Shown piece after piece: positions 34,713 through 44,136 of a DNA stretch of 64,000 nt. Below the pieces are notes generated by a model, which was not told where the DNA came from, made no database searches, and was given only the letters and a program-made list of their open reading frames with translations. The DNA comes from Flavobacteriaceae bacterium UBA1682. GTDB lineage: Bacteria > Bacteroidota > Bacteroidia > Flavobacteriales > Flavobacteriaceae. Every line of letters begins with the position of its first letter. The stretch's first letter is position 1. The position numbers and the translations under genes are program-made. The stretch covers positions 202,272 through 266,271 of the forward strand of contig DCKE01000027.1 in NCBI GenBank assembly GCA_002320285.1, written 5' to 3'.

Positions 34713-37562
34713 CTAGTTTTCCATATATGCTTCGATAGGAGCACAAGAGCAAACTAAGTTTCTGTCTCCGTATGCATCGTCAATACGACGAACACTAGGC
34801 CAGAATTTATTGTCTACTACGTGTTCTATCGGGTAGGCAGCCTTTTCTCTTGAATAAGGTAGATCCCAGTTATCAGCAGTTAATAAAGCCAACGTATGAG
34901 GAGCGTTTTTCAATTCGTTTACCGGATTATCCGCTGTTGCGTTGGCAATTTCTTTACGAATAGAAATCATCGCATCACAGAAACGGTCTAATTCGTCCAC
35001 GCTTTCGCTTTCAGTTGGTTCAATCATCAATGTTCCAGCCACAGGGAAAGATACCGTAGGAGCATGGAAACCGTAATCGATTAAACGTTTTGCGATATCG
35101 GTTACCTCAATACCATTTTGTTTGAAAGAACGGCAGTCTACGATCATCTCGTGAGCAGCTCTTCCTTTTTCACCCGTATAGAGAATGTCGTAATGACCTT
35201 CTAAACGGGCTTTCATATAGTTGGCATTTAGAATAGCTTGTTCCGTTACTTTTTTCAAACCGTCAGCACCTAACATAACGATATAACCGTAAGAGATCAG
35301 ACAAACCAATGCTGAACCATAAGGTGCAGAAGAAATAGAAGTAATTGCGTTTTCACCTCCGGTTTTCACCAAAGGATTTGATGGTAAGAATTGAACCAAA
35401 TGTGGAGCTACACAGATAGGTCCAACCCCAGGTCCACCTCCACCATGTGGAATAGCGAAAGTTTTATGTAAGTTTAAGTGGCAAACATCCGCTCCGATAT
35501 TGGCTGGATTTGTCATGGCAACTTGGGCATTCATATTGGCACCGTCCATATAGACTTGACCACCATTTTGATGAATGATATTTGTTATTTCGGTAATAGC
35601 ACTTTCATAAACTCCATGAGTAGATGGATAAGTTACCATTAAACAAGATAAATTATCTTTGTGTAATTCCGCTTTAGCTCTTAAATCTTCCACATCGATA
35701 TTACCTTCTTCCGTAGTTTTAGTAACTACAACTTTCATTCCTGCCATAGCAGCAGAAGCTGGGTTGGTTCCGTGAGCAGAAGCTGGAATTAAGGCGATGT
35801 TTCTTTGAAAATCTCCATTGGCATGGTGGTAAGCACGGATGGCCATTAAACCAGCATATTCTCCTTGTGCACCAGAGTTTGGTTGTAAAGAGGTACCTGC
35901 AAATCCTGTAATCACATTCAATTGCTCTTCTAAAGCTTTTAACATGGTCATATAACCTTCTGCTTGTTCAGCAGGTGCAAAAGGGTGAATGTTGTTCCAT
36001 TGCGGATTGCTTAAAGGAAGCATCTCAGCAGCGGCATTTAATTTCATCGTACAAGATCCCAAAGAAATCATCGATTGATTTAAAGCCAAATCTTTGCGCT
36101 CCAATCTTTTGATATAACGCATCAATTGCGTTTCAGAATGGTGGCTGTTAAACACATCATGTTGTAAAAACGGTGTGTTTCTAGCTAATCTTTCTGCGAA
36201 ATGAACGCCGGTTTCGATTTCGGTGATCTTGAAGAAATCCTTATCAGCAACTTCTGCGAAAATTTCAACAATGGTATTGATGTCGCTTAGATTTGCCGTT
36301 TCGTTTAAGGAAATAGAAAGTGTTTGCTCGTCGATATAATTAAAGTTTACACTGTAATGTTCTGCAATGGCACGAACTTTAGCCGAATTAGCTTCGATCA
36401 AAATCGTATCAAAGAAATCGCTGTTCTTTTGTTTAAAGCCTAGTTTTTCTAAGGCCTTAGCAACGGTTACTGCTTTGGTATGAACGTCATTGGCGATAAA
36501 CTCCAATCCTTTAGGACCGTAATAAACCGCATACATTCCTGCCATAACAGCCAATAGTACTTGAGCTGTACAGATATTAGAAGTCGCTCTTTCGCGTTTG
36601 ATATGTTGCTCTCTAGTTTGTAAAGCCATACGAAGTGCACGGTTTCCGTCCGCATCCTGAGAAACTCCAATGATACGTCCTGGCATACTGCGTTTGTGCT
36701 CTTCCTTAGTAGCGAAGAAACCTGCATGAGGACCTCCAAATCCTAGTGGAATACCAAAACGTTGTGTAGTTCCTACAACAACATCAGCACCCATCTCTCC
36801 TGGGGATTTTAAAGTCACTAAAGATAAAATATCAGCAGCAACGGCCACTTTGATGTCTTTAGATTTGGCTATATGGATAAAGTCTGTGTAATCATAAACT
36901 TGACCGTATTTACCTGGATATTGTAATATAGCTCCAAAATAAGCTTCTGAGAAATCAAAAGTTTCGTGATTACCAACTACTAATTCAATTCCAATTGGTG
37001 TTGAACGGGTTTGTAAGATCGAAAGCGTTTGAGGAAGTATCGCTTCTGAAACAAAAAATTTGTTGGCGTTGTTTTTCTTTTGGTCACGGGTTCTAACATC
37101 AAATAAAAGAGCCATAGCCTCTGCAGCAGCAGTTCCTTCATCCAATAGCGATGCATTGGCAATTTCCATTCCCGATAACTCTATAACCGTAGTCTGAAAA
37201 TTCAAAAGCGCTTCCAAACGACCTTGGGCAATCTCCGCTTGATATGGAGTATATGCGGTATACCATCCTGGATTTTCAAAAATATTTCTTTGAATGGCCG
37301 CAGGTACAACTGCTTCGTGATATCCCATCCCGATATATGTACGAAAAACTTTGTTTTTATTACCCAATTCTTGAATATGAGCCAAATACTCATACTCTGT
37401 CATAGCAGGATCTAATTGTAAGTCTTGTTTTAACCGAATATTGTCTGGGAAAGTTTCGTATATCAGTTGTTCTATGTTGTCAACTTGAACAGTTTTTAAC
37501 ATATGTTCCAAATCCGCCGGTCTTGGACCAATGTGTCTTAAAGCAAATGCATTTTTTTTCAT
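34713..37562 (-). CDS. gcvP: Glycine dehydrogenase (decarboxylating), P-protein
   Basis: This is the PLP-dependent P-protein of the glycine cleavage system, which decarboxylates glycine and passes the aminomethyl group to lipoylated H-protein. It has 949 residues, the full single-chain form in which the alpha and beta halves are fused. The PLP lysine is about K700 in LHKTFAIPHGGGGPG, and the N-terminal half has EMANASLLDEGTAAAEAM-like sequence (EIANASLLDEGTA). The N-terminus FALRHIGPRPADLEHML is typical. The H and T proteins are not adjacent. A TATTTTTG promoter element lies about 37 bp upstream, leaving no room for a glycine riboswitch. Confidence 0.97.
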   Translation of the reverse strand: MKKNAFALRHIGPRPADLEHMLKTVQVDNIEQLIYETFPDNIRLKQDLQLDPAMTEYEYLAHIQELGNKNKVFRTYIGMGYHEAVVPAAIQRNIFENPGWYTAYTPYQAEIAQGRLEALLNFQTTVIELSGMEIANASLLDEGTAAAEAMALLFDVRTRDQKKNNANKFFVSEAILPQTLSILQTRSTPIGIELVVGNHETFDFSEAYFGAILQYPGKYGQVYDYTDFIHIAKSKDIKVAVAADILSLVTLKSPGEMGADVVVGTTQRFGIPLGFGGPHAGFFATKEEHKRSMPGRIIGVSQDADGNRALRMALQTREQHIKRERATSNICTAQVLLAVMAGMYAVYYGPKGLEFIANDVHTKAVTVAKALEKLGFKQKNSDFFDTILIEANSAKVRAIAEHYSVNFNYIDEQTLSISLNETANLSDINTIVEIFAEVADKDFFKITEIETGVHFAERLARNTPFLQHDVFNSHHSETQLMRYIKRLERKDLALNQSMISLGSCTMKLNAAAEMLPLSNPQWNNIHPFAPAEQAEGYMTMLKALEEQLNVITGFAGTSLQPNSGAQGEYAGLMAIRAYHHANGDFQRNIALIPASAHGTNPASAAMAGMKVVVTKTTEEGNIDVEDLRAKAELHKDNLSCLMVTYPSTHGVYESAITEITNIIHQNGGQVYMDGANMNAQVAMTNPANIGADVCHLNLHKTFAIPHGGGGPGVGPICVAPHLVQFLPSNPLVKTGGENAITSISSAPYGSALVCLISYGYIVMLGADGLKKVTEQAILNANYMKARLEGHYDILYTGEKGRAAHEMIVDCRSFKQNGIEVTDIAKRLIDYGFHAPTVSFPVAGTLMIEPTESESVDELDRFCDAMISIRKEIANATADNPVNELKNAPHTLALLTADNWDLPYSREKAAYPIEHVVDNKFWPSVRRIDDAYGDRNLVCSCAPIEAYMEN

Positions 37563-37598
37563 TCTACTATTATAAAAGATAAGTTGTGTTTAAGCATA

Positions 37599-37606
37599 CA
37601 AAAATA
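37599..37606 (-). promoter_or_regulatory. -7 promoter element TATTTTTG before gcvP
   Basis: Plus-strand CAAAAATA is the complement of a TAnnTTTG match. Confidence 0.5.
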
Positions 37607-37689
37607 ACCATAAATCCGATATTTTTACCGAATATAGAACCTAATTTTAAAAATGTACTTAAATTACAGCTTCATACAGAAGTCTCCCT

Positions 37690-38523
37690 ATGAATAACTC
37701 ATTCCGAACTGCTTTCAACCTCTATCTCAATGGGAGTGTACATGTTTCGTTGGCCGTATTTTCACTGGTTCAGATGACGTTTTATTTTTGCAATATTCCA
37801 TTTGACCCAGTCGTGTCCGCCCTAGCTTTTTTTGGAACACTTTTTTCCTATAATTTTATCAAATATGCCGAAACGGTTTACAAGTCAAAAGGTGTGTTTT
37901 CAAAGAACATAAAGGTCATAATTGCGATGAGTCTGTTTGCTTTAACAATTGCGGGTTTTAGTTTTTTTATGTTGCAGTTCAATGCACAGCTCGTTACTTT
38001 AGGATTGTTGTTGCTGTGCTTGTTGTATGCGATACCGATTTACCCGAAAATTCCAAATTTGCGAAATTGGGCGGGTATTAAAATCTACATTGTATCGTTT
38101 TGTTGGGCTGGTGTCACACTGATTGTACCGATCGTAAATGCCGGATTAACATTGACACAGGATATTGGAATCAAGTTTTTGCAACGGTTCTTTTTGGTCT
38201 TGATCTTGATTTTGATCTTCGAAATTGTCGATTTACAATTTGATGATAAAAAGTTAAAAACCGTGCCTCAGACTTTGGGAATGGAAAAAACCAAAAGACT
38301 GATTCTCTTGTTGTTGATTCCATTTTATTTCTTGGAGTTTTTTAAGCTTGGGTTTCAAGCTATCCAGGCATGGAATAATCTGGTCATAGTCGCTTTGGTG
38401 TTGCTTTTTACATGGAAGGCTTCGCCAAAACAAACCAAATATTTCACCCTCTTCTGGGTAGAGAGTGTTCCGATAGTTTGGTGGTTATTGGTAGTTGGAG
38501 AGAAGTTTTTTAGCTATGTCTAA
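37690..38523 (+). CDS. UbiA-like integral membrane protein
   Basis: This 277-residue protein has about eight to nine hydrophobic helices. The segment EIVDLQFDDKKLKTVPQTLGMEKTKRL resembles the second aspartate-rich motif of UbiA prenyltransferases (D-x3-D followed by Lys-Thr-Pro-x-LG). The first motif is less clear (NFIKYAETVYKSKG where an N-D-x2-D would be expected), so it may be a diverged member with altered chemistry. It is divergent to gcvP and followed within 37 bp by an aminopeptidase with its own promoter. The substrate is unknown. Confidence 0.6.
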   Translation: MNNSFRTAFNLYLNGSVHVSLAVFSLVQMTFYFCNIPFDPVVSALAFFGTLFSYNFIKYAETVYKSKGVFSKNIKVIIAMSLFALTIAGFSFFMLQFNAQLVTLGLLLLCLLYAIPIYPKIPNLRNWAGIKIYIVSFCWAGVTLIVPIVNAGLTLTQDIGIKFLQRFFLVLILILIFEIVDLQFDDKKLKTVPQTLGMEKTKRLILLLLIPFYFLEFFKLGFQAIQAWNNLVIVALVLLFTWKASPKQTKYFTLFWVESVPIVWWLLVVGEKFFSYV

Positions 38524-38529
38524 AAAAGG

Positions 38530-38537
38530 TATATTTG
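38530..38537 (+). promoter_or_regulatory. -7 promoter element TATATTTG before the M17 aminopeptidase
   Basis: It is an exact match, starting 7 bp after the stop of the UbiA-like gene and 23 bp before the ATG. Confidence 0.6.
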
Positions 38538-38559
38538 TATTTCTAAAATAAATAATAAA

Positions 38560-39960
38560 ATGATACAACTGGTTAATGAAATCCAAACTCAGGCAAATGT
38601 CGTTTATGTCCTGGGCGCGGAACAAAATACACTTGAATTTCCTAATGCGGAATGGCTTTCTACTTTTGTAGAAGAATTTTTAAAGTCAAAGAAAGAAAGT
38701 GATTTCGTTAAAATGAGCAATCAATATTTCTTTTTTGTAAAGGAAAACGCTGATTTAGAGAAAATGCGACTTGCGGGATATGCGATACGCACCCAATTGG
38801 ATGCAAAAGCAGATAATTTAACTGTAGTTGGTGCTACCAATGCCGCTCTAGCGTTGACAGAAGGTATAGCTTTGTCTAATTATCAGTTTTTAAAATATTT
38901 CAAAGATGCAGCAGAGAAAAGCTATGCCTTAAAACAGATACAGCTGAAAGGTGCTTTCGATTCTAAAGTGATCAGCGATTTAAACCATACCATTAAGGCG
39001 GTGTACTGGGCGAGAACGATGGTTAATGAGCCCGTTAGTTTTTTGACTGCTGAGCAATTGGCTAAAGAAATTGAATTGTTAGGTCAGGAAGCTCATTTCG
39101 ATGTAAAGGTATTGGATAAGGCAAAAATTGAAGACCTGAAAATGGGTGGATTAATTGCTGTAAACAAGGGGTCGATTGATCCTCCGACTTTCACGATTAT
39201 GGAATACAAACCAGCCAATGCGATCAATTCAAAACCGGTGGTTTTAGTTGGTAAAGGGGTTGTTTATGATACGGGAGGTTTGAGTTTAAAGCCGACACCG
39301 AGTTCTATGGATTTGATGAAGTCGGATATGGGTGGTGCAGCTTGTATGGCGGGTACGATCTATGCAGCGGCTTTAAATAAAATGAATGTGCATATCATTG
39401 GGTTAATTCCTGCAACGGATAATAGACCCGGTGGAAACGCTTACACACCGGGTGATGTAATTACCATGTATGACGGTACCACAGTGGAAGTATTGAATAC
39501 AGATGCAGAAGGACGTATGATCTTAGGTGATGCTATTGCCTATGCTAATCAATACGAGCCGGAATTGATTATTGATGCTGCTACCTTAACAGGAGCTGCT
39601 TTGATGGTAGCAGGAGACCGTGCTTCATGCCTGATGGGGAATGCAAGCGATGAGATTTTGGCGGCTTTAGTTAAATCGGGATTTGCCGTACACGAACGTT
39701 TGGCTTTATTGCCTTTCTGGGATGACTACAAAGAACAAGTAAAGTCATCAATCGCCGACTTAAAAAACATTGGCGGTCGTAATGCTGGAACGATTACAGC
39801 AGGTAAGTTTTTGGAACATTTTGCCCAATATCCTTATGTTCACATCGATATTGCAGGACCTGCTTTTACAGAAGCGCCACAAAATTATAGAGGACATGGC
39901 GGAACCGGAACCGGTATTCGTACTTTAGTGCACTTCTTGGCTCAGTACCAAGGATTTTAA
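38560..39960 (+). CDS. M17 leucyl aminopeptidase family protein
   Basis: This cytosolic dimetal aminopeptidase of 466 residues removes N-terminal residues from peptides. The C-terminal catalytic domain has the M17 blocks: VGKGVVYDTGGLSLKP with the metal-binding Lys and Asp, MKSDMGGAA, and the family signature NTDAEGRMILGDA. The N-terminal roughly 150 residues are the non-catalytic domain. No signal peptide is present. It fits with the M28, M3 and S46 peptidases in the window for peptide recycling. A clear terminator follows. Confidence 0.93.
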   Translation: MIQLVNEIQTQANVVYVLGAEQNTLEFPNAEWLSTFVEEFLKSKKESDFVKMSNQYFFFVKENADLEKMRLAGYAIRTQLDAKADNLTVVGATNAALALTEGIALSNYQFLKYFKDAAEKSYALKQIQLKGAFDSKVISDLNHTIKAVYWARTMVNEPVSFLTAEQLAKEIELLGQEAHFDVKVLDKAKIEDLKMGGLIAVNKGSIDPPTFTIMEYKPANAINSKPVVLVGKGVVYDTGGLSLKPTPSSMDLMKSDMGGAACMAGTIYAAALNKMNVHIIGLIPATDNRPGGNAYTPGDVITMYDGTTVEVLNTDAEGRMILGDAIAYANQYEPELIIDAATLTGAALMVAGDRASCLMGNASDEILAALVKSGFAVHERLALLPFWDDYKEQVKSSIADLKNIGGRNAGTITAGKFLEHFAQYPYVHIDIAGPAFTEAPQNYRGHGGTGTGIRTLVHFLAQYQGF

Positions 39961-39990
39961 ACGGTTTTTTATCTAGAATTATATTATGTA

Positions 39991-40018
39991 AAGCAGCCCT
40001 TTGGGGCTGCTTTTTTTG
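39991..40018 (+). terminator. Intrinsic terminator after the M17 aminopeptidase
   Basis: The stem AGCAGCCC/GGGCTGCT (39992-39999 with 40004-40011) is followed by seven T. Confidence 0.92.
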
Positions 40019-40106
40019 CTTATTAACGAATGGGCGCTTGGGCGCATCCGCGTATCTGCTTAATAAGTATCTTCGAATCAGGAGCAGTTACTTGTTGTTT
40101 TTTGAT

Positions 40107-40114
40107 TAAATTTG
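40107..40114 (+). promoter_or_regulatory. -7 promoter element TAAATTTG before the antiporter gene
   Basis: It matches TAnnTTTG, 19 bp before the ATG at 40134. Confidence 0.5.
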
Positions 40115-40133
40115 AAGTAAACGATTCAATTTT

Positions 40134-41414
40134 ATGGAACTCTATTATACCTTTTCCGTTTTTATAGTATTGGCATCTTGGTTTGCCTATTTGAATTTGC
40201 GCTTTCTAAAATTACCCACAACTATTGGAATAATGGTTATTGCCGTATTGGTGTCCATAGGTATTCGACTGCTTGGCGATCAGCTTTTTCCTGATGCAAC
40301 CCGAGATTTTTTTAAGCTAATCAGTCAATTTGACTTTGATGAGGTGTTGATGGGGGCCATGTTGAATTTTTTGTTGTTTGCGGGTGCATTACATATCAAT
40401 ATCGCCGATTTGCGAGAACATCGGGTAGCTATTATGTTATACTCCACCGTCAGCGTCGTCTTATCTGCTTTTTTTATAGCGGCGATTTTGTTTTATATCT
40501 GTCCTTTATTTGGGGTCAGTATCCCGTTTATATATTGTTTACTATTCGGAACGCTGATTTCACCGACGGATCCCATAGTGGTTTTAAGTGTTTTAAAACA
40601 GGTAAAGGTACCCAAATCAATAGAGACAAAGATTACAGGAGAATCCCTGTTTAACGATGGGGTTGCTGTAGTTATGTTTGCCGTAGTATTGAAATTAGCG
40701 ATCAGTGATGAGGTAAGTATTACTTTTTTGTCTGTATCTAAATTCTTTGCGCAAGAGGTTATTGGCGGGGTCTTGGTCGGATTGATATTGGGATATTCTG
40801 CATCTCATGTGATGAAAAAAATAGACGACTATAAAGTGACGGTATTGATTACATTAGCCTTGGTTATGGGGGGGTTTTTACTTACAAAAACCCTGCATGT
40901 GTCAAGTCCGCTTGCCATGGTCATTGCAGGACTCGTTATTGGGAATTACGGGAAAAAGGTGGCGATGAACGACGAAACTCAAGATTATCTCACGAAGTTC
41001 TGGGAGTTAATTGATGAAATTCTAAATGCTATTCTATTTATGTTTATCGGATTTGAACTGTTGCTACTACCCGATATAGAAAAACATATCTGGTTGGCAT
41101 TAATTACTATACTCGTGGTTCTATTCTCGAGGATGTTGTCAATCTTAATACCCTATAGGGTTTTTTCGAGAAATAGAATATATACTAAAGGGTCTTTAAT
41201 TGTATTGGTTTGGGGAGGGATTCGTGGTGGAGTTTCGATTGCTCTGGTATTATCATTGCCTTATAACGAATACAAAGAAATGCTTTTGGAGATCACTTAT
41301 ATCGTGGTGTTGTTTTCGATTGTTGTACAAGGGCTTTCTATTGGAAAGGTGGCCAAGGCAGTATTGAAAGATGAAAGTAGTGAAAAGAGTCTCGAAGACG
41401 CTACCCCGAAATAG
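40134..41414 (+). CDS. CPA1 family Na+(K+)/H+ antiporter
   Basis: This inner-membrane cation/proton exchanger of 426 residues has about 12-13 helices. The CPA1 (NhaP/NHE-like) motifs are clear: LISPTDPIVVLSVLK and TGESLFNDGVAVVMF, the latter carrying the ND pair of electroneutral exchangers. The C-terminus is short, without the cytosolic regulatory tail of larger relatives. It is a stand-alone gene with its own promoter. Transport of Na+ rather than K+ is usual for this group but cannot be read from the sequence. Confidence 0.9.
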   Translation: MELYYTFSVFIVLASWFAYLNLRFLKLPTTIGIMVIAVLVSIGIRLLGDQLFPDATRDFFKLISQFDFDEVLMGAMLNFLLFAGALHINIADLREHRVAIMLYSTVSVVLSAFFIAAILFYICPLFGVSIPFIYCLLFGTLISPTDPIVVLSVLKQVKVPKSIETKITGESLFNDGVAVVMFAVVLKLAISDEVSITFLSVSKFFAQEVIGGVLVGLILGYSASHVMKKIDDYKVTVLITLALVMGGFLLTKTLHVSSPLAMVIAGLVIGNYGKKVAMNDETQDYLTKFWELIDEILNAILFMFIGFELLLLPDIEKHIWLALITILVVLFSRMLSILIPYRVFSRNRIYTKGSLIVLVWGGIRGGVSIALVLSLPYNEYKEMLLEITYIVVLFSIVVQGLSIGKVAKAVLKDESSEKSLEDATPK

Positions 41415-41484
41415 TGGGAGTATAAACTTCTAGGGGATAATAATAGCCTGTGTGTACGTTACAGTACGGCTAACAAATAGAAAA

Positions 41485-41554
41485 AATCCATATTTATTTG
41501 TATCTAATAACCGATTCTAGGGAAAGTGGTTACTTATAAAAATAAATATGGATT
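41485..41554. repeat. 70-bp fold-back element with nested inverted repeats
   Basis: A perfect 15-bp outer pair, AATCCATATTTATTT (41485-41499) and its complement (41540-41554), encloses an inner TAACC/GGTTA pair (41508-41512 with 41528-41532). The length and symmetry resemble a miniature inverted-repeat element, or an extended RNA hairpin between the convergent antiporter and small-protein genes. Target-site duplications are not obvious. Confidence 0.6.
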
Positions 41555-41606
41555 ATTAGTGCAATTGAGTGAGAATATATTGAATAAAGAAATTCTCTCC
41601 CGACAA

Positions 41607-41870
41607 CTACTCAATGGATTCCATTTGAATTTGACCCATATACTCTATACCGTCTTTGACAAAGGGTTCTTTAACGATATTGATTTTTTTGATCTGCTCT
41701 GTGGAGAGTTTATCGAGTTCTGCTTTACTTACCAATTGATTATTTAAGATATAAGCGATTTTATCTTTAGATTTTCTTGGTTCGCTGTTCTTTTTTTCGA
41801 CTCTAGGCCTTTCTTGTGCAAATCCGAGCACAGGTAGTGCTAGTAGTGCTGTTAAAATTAATTTTTTCAT
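41607..41870 (-). CDS. Small exported protein of unknown function
   Basis: This 87-residue protein has a clear signal peptide (MKKLILTALLALPVLGFAQ) and a mature part that is Lys/Glu-rich and has no recognised domain. The sequence IAYILNNQLVSKAELDKLSTEQIKKINIVKEP resembles the short strand-turn segments of secreted Bacteroidota proteins that define a plug-like N-terminal element (similar pattern: LDG...l..ldp..I..I.V.K), as in TonB-associated regions, but this is a weak likeness. It is transcribed against the antiporter gene. An overlapping plus-strand frame lacks any such signal and is not credible. Confidence 0.75.
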   Translation of the reverse strand: MKKLILTALLALPVLGFAQERPRVEKKNSEPRKSKDKIAYILNNQLVSKAELDKLSTEQIKKINIVKEPFVKDGIEYMGQIQMESIE

Positions 41871-42084
41871 ACTGAGATGGTTAATGATTTAATATTGTTA
41901 AATTATTATCCAAAACAATGCCAGTTTTGAACAGAATTTATTTTTACATTATTTTTTTTTATTCGGGGTCTAGGCTAAGGGAAATGTGTGGTAATGGTAT
42001 AAGATAAAAGGATTCTTTACTTTTAGGTTTGAAAAGCCGAGGTATTTTTACTAATTTGCTCCTTTAAAATCTCACCTTTTAAAA

Positions 42085-43668
42085 ATGCACCCTATGTTTA
42101 GCTATGTTACAAGGAATAAAAGCGTTAGATGGCTGACGTTTGGTATAATTATTTTGTCTTCTTCAGCAGTTTGTGCACAACAACAAGACCCGATAGTAGA
42201 TGCTATTGTAAAAGAGGGCAATCAAAATTCACAATTAGAACAATATGCTTTTGAATTGATGGATGTTATTGGTCCTCGTTTGGTGGGGACTCCTCAAATG
42301 AAGCAAGCACATGATTGGGTGGTAGATCAATACCTCAAAATGGGGATTAATGCACGCAATGAGGAATATGGAGAGTGGAGAGCATGGCAACGGGGCGTGA
42401 CACAAGTCGAGATGACAGCGCCGCGTTTAAAATCGTTGGAAGCCATCCAGTTGGCATGGAATCCTTCAACCGGTGATAAGGGAATAGAAGCCGAGGTCAT
42501 TGTATTGCCTTTTGTCGATAATAGTGTGGAATTTCAAAAATGGTTACCCAATGCTAAAGGGAAAATTATACTGATATCGATGCTTCAGCCAACCGGTAGA
42601 TCGGAAGAACAATGGAAGGAATATGCAACACCGGCCTCTTTGGCGAAAATGCAAGACCTGAAAAAAAGTCAGACCGAGTCGTGGAATCAGCGCATTGCAA
42701 ATACGGGTTATGACATAAAGACGTTGCCTAAAATATTGGAAGATGCAGGAGCAGTTGGCATAGTGTCGTCCTTTTGGACGGGGATTATGGGGGCTAATCG
42801 TATTTTTGAAGCTTTTACAACAAAGATTCCTACCATCGATATCGCTTTGGAGGATTACGGAACCTTGTATCGCTTGGCGGAAAAGGGAATCAAGCCTAAG
42901 ATCAAGATTAAAACAATTTCAAAAAACCTAGGTAAGACAAAAACTTACAATACTATTGCGGAAATCAAGGGTACTGAAAAGCCTGAAGAATATGTTGTTT
43001 TATCAGCCCATTTGGATAGTTGGGATGGAGGCACAGGAGCTACTGATAATGGAACGGGTATAATCGTTATGATGGAAGCTGCTCGGATATTAAAAAAAGT
43101 ACTACCTCATAACAAACGAACTATTTTAATTGGAAATTGGGGCAGTGAAGAGCAAGGGCTTAACGGTTCTCGAGCATTTGTAGAAGATCATCCGGAGTTG
43201 CACGACAAAATTCAAGTAGTCTTTAATCAGGATAATGGAACGGGTCGAATAGTCAATTTAAACGGACAAGGATTTCTACATGCCTATGATTTCCTGGGAA
43301 AATGGCTGTATGCTGTGCCAGATGATTACAAAAAAGATTTAAAATCAACATTTCCCGGATCACCATCGTCAGGTGGTTCTGATCACGTTTCTTTTGTAAG
43401 TGCTAATATACCTGCTTTTATGCTGGGAGCTTTGAGCTGGGGATACGGAAACCACACTTGGCATACCCAGAGAGATACTTATGATAAAATCGTATTTGAT
43501 GAGGTTCGTAATAACGCTATTCTAATTGCAATATTGGCTTATAAAGCCAGTCAAGAAGAAGAGCTGGTGCCGCGTCAAAAAATCAACTTGCCCAAGAGCA
43601 GCGATGGCAAGACTATAGAATGGCCTGCTCAAAAAAGTCCGAAAAGAACTGGAGGACTGAACAATTAG
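42085..43668 (+). CDS. Exported M28 family metallopeptidase
   Basis: This zinc aminopeptidase/carboxypeptidase of 527 residues has a signal peptide ending SSSAVCAQ. The start may instead be the ATG at 42094, three codons later. A PA-like insert domain occupies about 120-290. The M28 zinc ligands are visible in order: SAHLDSWDGG (H309), ATDNGTG, NWGSEEQGL with the catalytic and ligand glutamates, FNQDNGTG, and the final NHTWHTQRDTYD. The domain order resembles carboxypeptidase Q-type enzymes. It is monocistronic, with a terminator 29 bp downstream. It presumably digests peptides in the periplasm or outside. Confidence 0.92.
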   Translation: MHPMFSYVTRNKSVRWLTFGIIILSSSAVCAQQQDPIVDAIVKEGNQNSQLEQYAFELMDVIGPRLVGTPQMKQAHDWVVDQYLKMGINARNEEYGEWRAWQRGVTQVEMTAPRLKSLEAIQLAWNPSTGDKGIEAEVIVLPFVDNSVEFQKWLPNAKGKIILISMLQPTGRSEEQWKEYATPASLAKMQDLKKSQTESWNQRIANTGYDIKTLPKILEDAGAVGIVSSFWTGIMGANRIFEAFTTKIPTIDIALEDYGTLYRLAEKGIKPKIKIKTISKNLGKTKTYNTIAEIKGTEKPEEYVVLSAHLDSWDGGTGATDNGTGIIVMMEAARILKKVLPHNKRTILIGNWGSEEQGLNGSRAFVEDHPELHDKIQVVFNQDNGTGRIVNLNGQGFLHAYDFLGKWLYAVPDDYKKDLKSTFPGSPSSGGSDHVSFVSANIPAFMLGALSWGYGNHTWHTQRDTYDKIVFDEVRNNAILIAILAYKASQEEELVPRQKINLPKSSDGKTIEWPAQKSPKRTGGLNN

Positions 43669-43696
43669 TTGTATTTATACTAGTTTCAAATTAGAA

Positions 43697-43726
43697 AAGA
43701 TCGGCACGCAAGTGTCGGTCTTTTTG
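43697..43726 (+). terminator. Intrinsic terminator after the M28 peptidase
   Basis: An 11-bp stem including G-T pairs (from AAGATCGGCAC to GTGTCGGTCTT) is followed by T residues. Confidence 0.85.
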
Positions 43727-43775
43727 CTTTTACAAGGACTGAGCATTAACAAGGATGCCGATGCAAAAAAAGGTG

Positions 43776-43783
43776 TAACTTTG
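43776..43783 (+). promoter_or_regulatory. -7 promoter element TAACTTTG before the zinc-ribbon gene
   Basis: It matches TAnnTTTG, 26 bp before the TTG start codon. Confidence 0.5.
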
Positions 43784-43809
43784 GATTTAATTTAATTATC
43801 AATTTAATT

Positions 43810-44136
43810 TTGACTACAGAGAAGAAGAGTGAGCAGGTTCATATACGATGTTCAGAATGTGGAACTTTTAATACAAATAAGATTCACTGTGATAACTGTG
43901 GTGCTTTGCTTTCCGTGATCAAACAACGTGAATTGGTTCGTCAGCAACGGGTCAAAGAAGTAAGGAAGCGTGAGGCAGAGAAAGGCCCTTCTCCAATGGA
44001 ATTGCGAATAAAGAAAATGCAAAACCATCGATTTTGGTTGGTTCGTGCTGTTTTTGAAGTGGTTTATATCGGTTGGGTAATTGCGATGGCAGTTGGCGGG
44101 TTTATCGCGTGGGTAATAGCGGCAATTGTAGCATGA
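43810..44136 (+). CDS. Zinc-ribbon membrane protein
   Basis: This 108-residue protein has an N-terminal zinc ribbon (C-x2-C at IRCSECG and C-x2-C at HCDNCG), a basic helical linker rich in Arg/Lys/Glu, and one or two C-terminal membrane helices (about 80-108). The start is a TTG; no ATG precedes the ribbon. Its stop overlaps the start of the next gene by 4 bp (ATGA), so the two membrane proteins are translationally coupled. The function is unknown. Confidence 0.75.
   Translation: MTTEKKSEQVHIRCSECGTFNTNKIHCDNCGALLSVIKQRELVRQQRVKEVRKREAEKGPSPMELRIKKMQNHRFWLVRAVFEVVYIGWVIAMAVGGFIAWVIAAIVA

Noticed and set aside
37563..37689. Glycine riboswitch before gcvP
   Set aside because: The gap is about 130 bp, the -7 element is close to the start, and no tandem aptamer-like structure was seen.
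41526..41747. 73-codon plus-strand frame starting in the fold-back element
   Set aside because: It overlaps the small exported protein on the other strand, which has a textbook signal peptide; the GTG start lies inside the hairpin.
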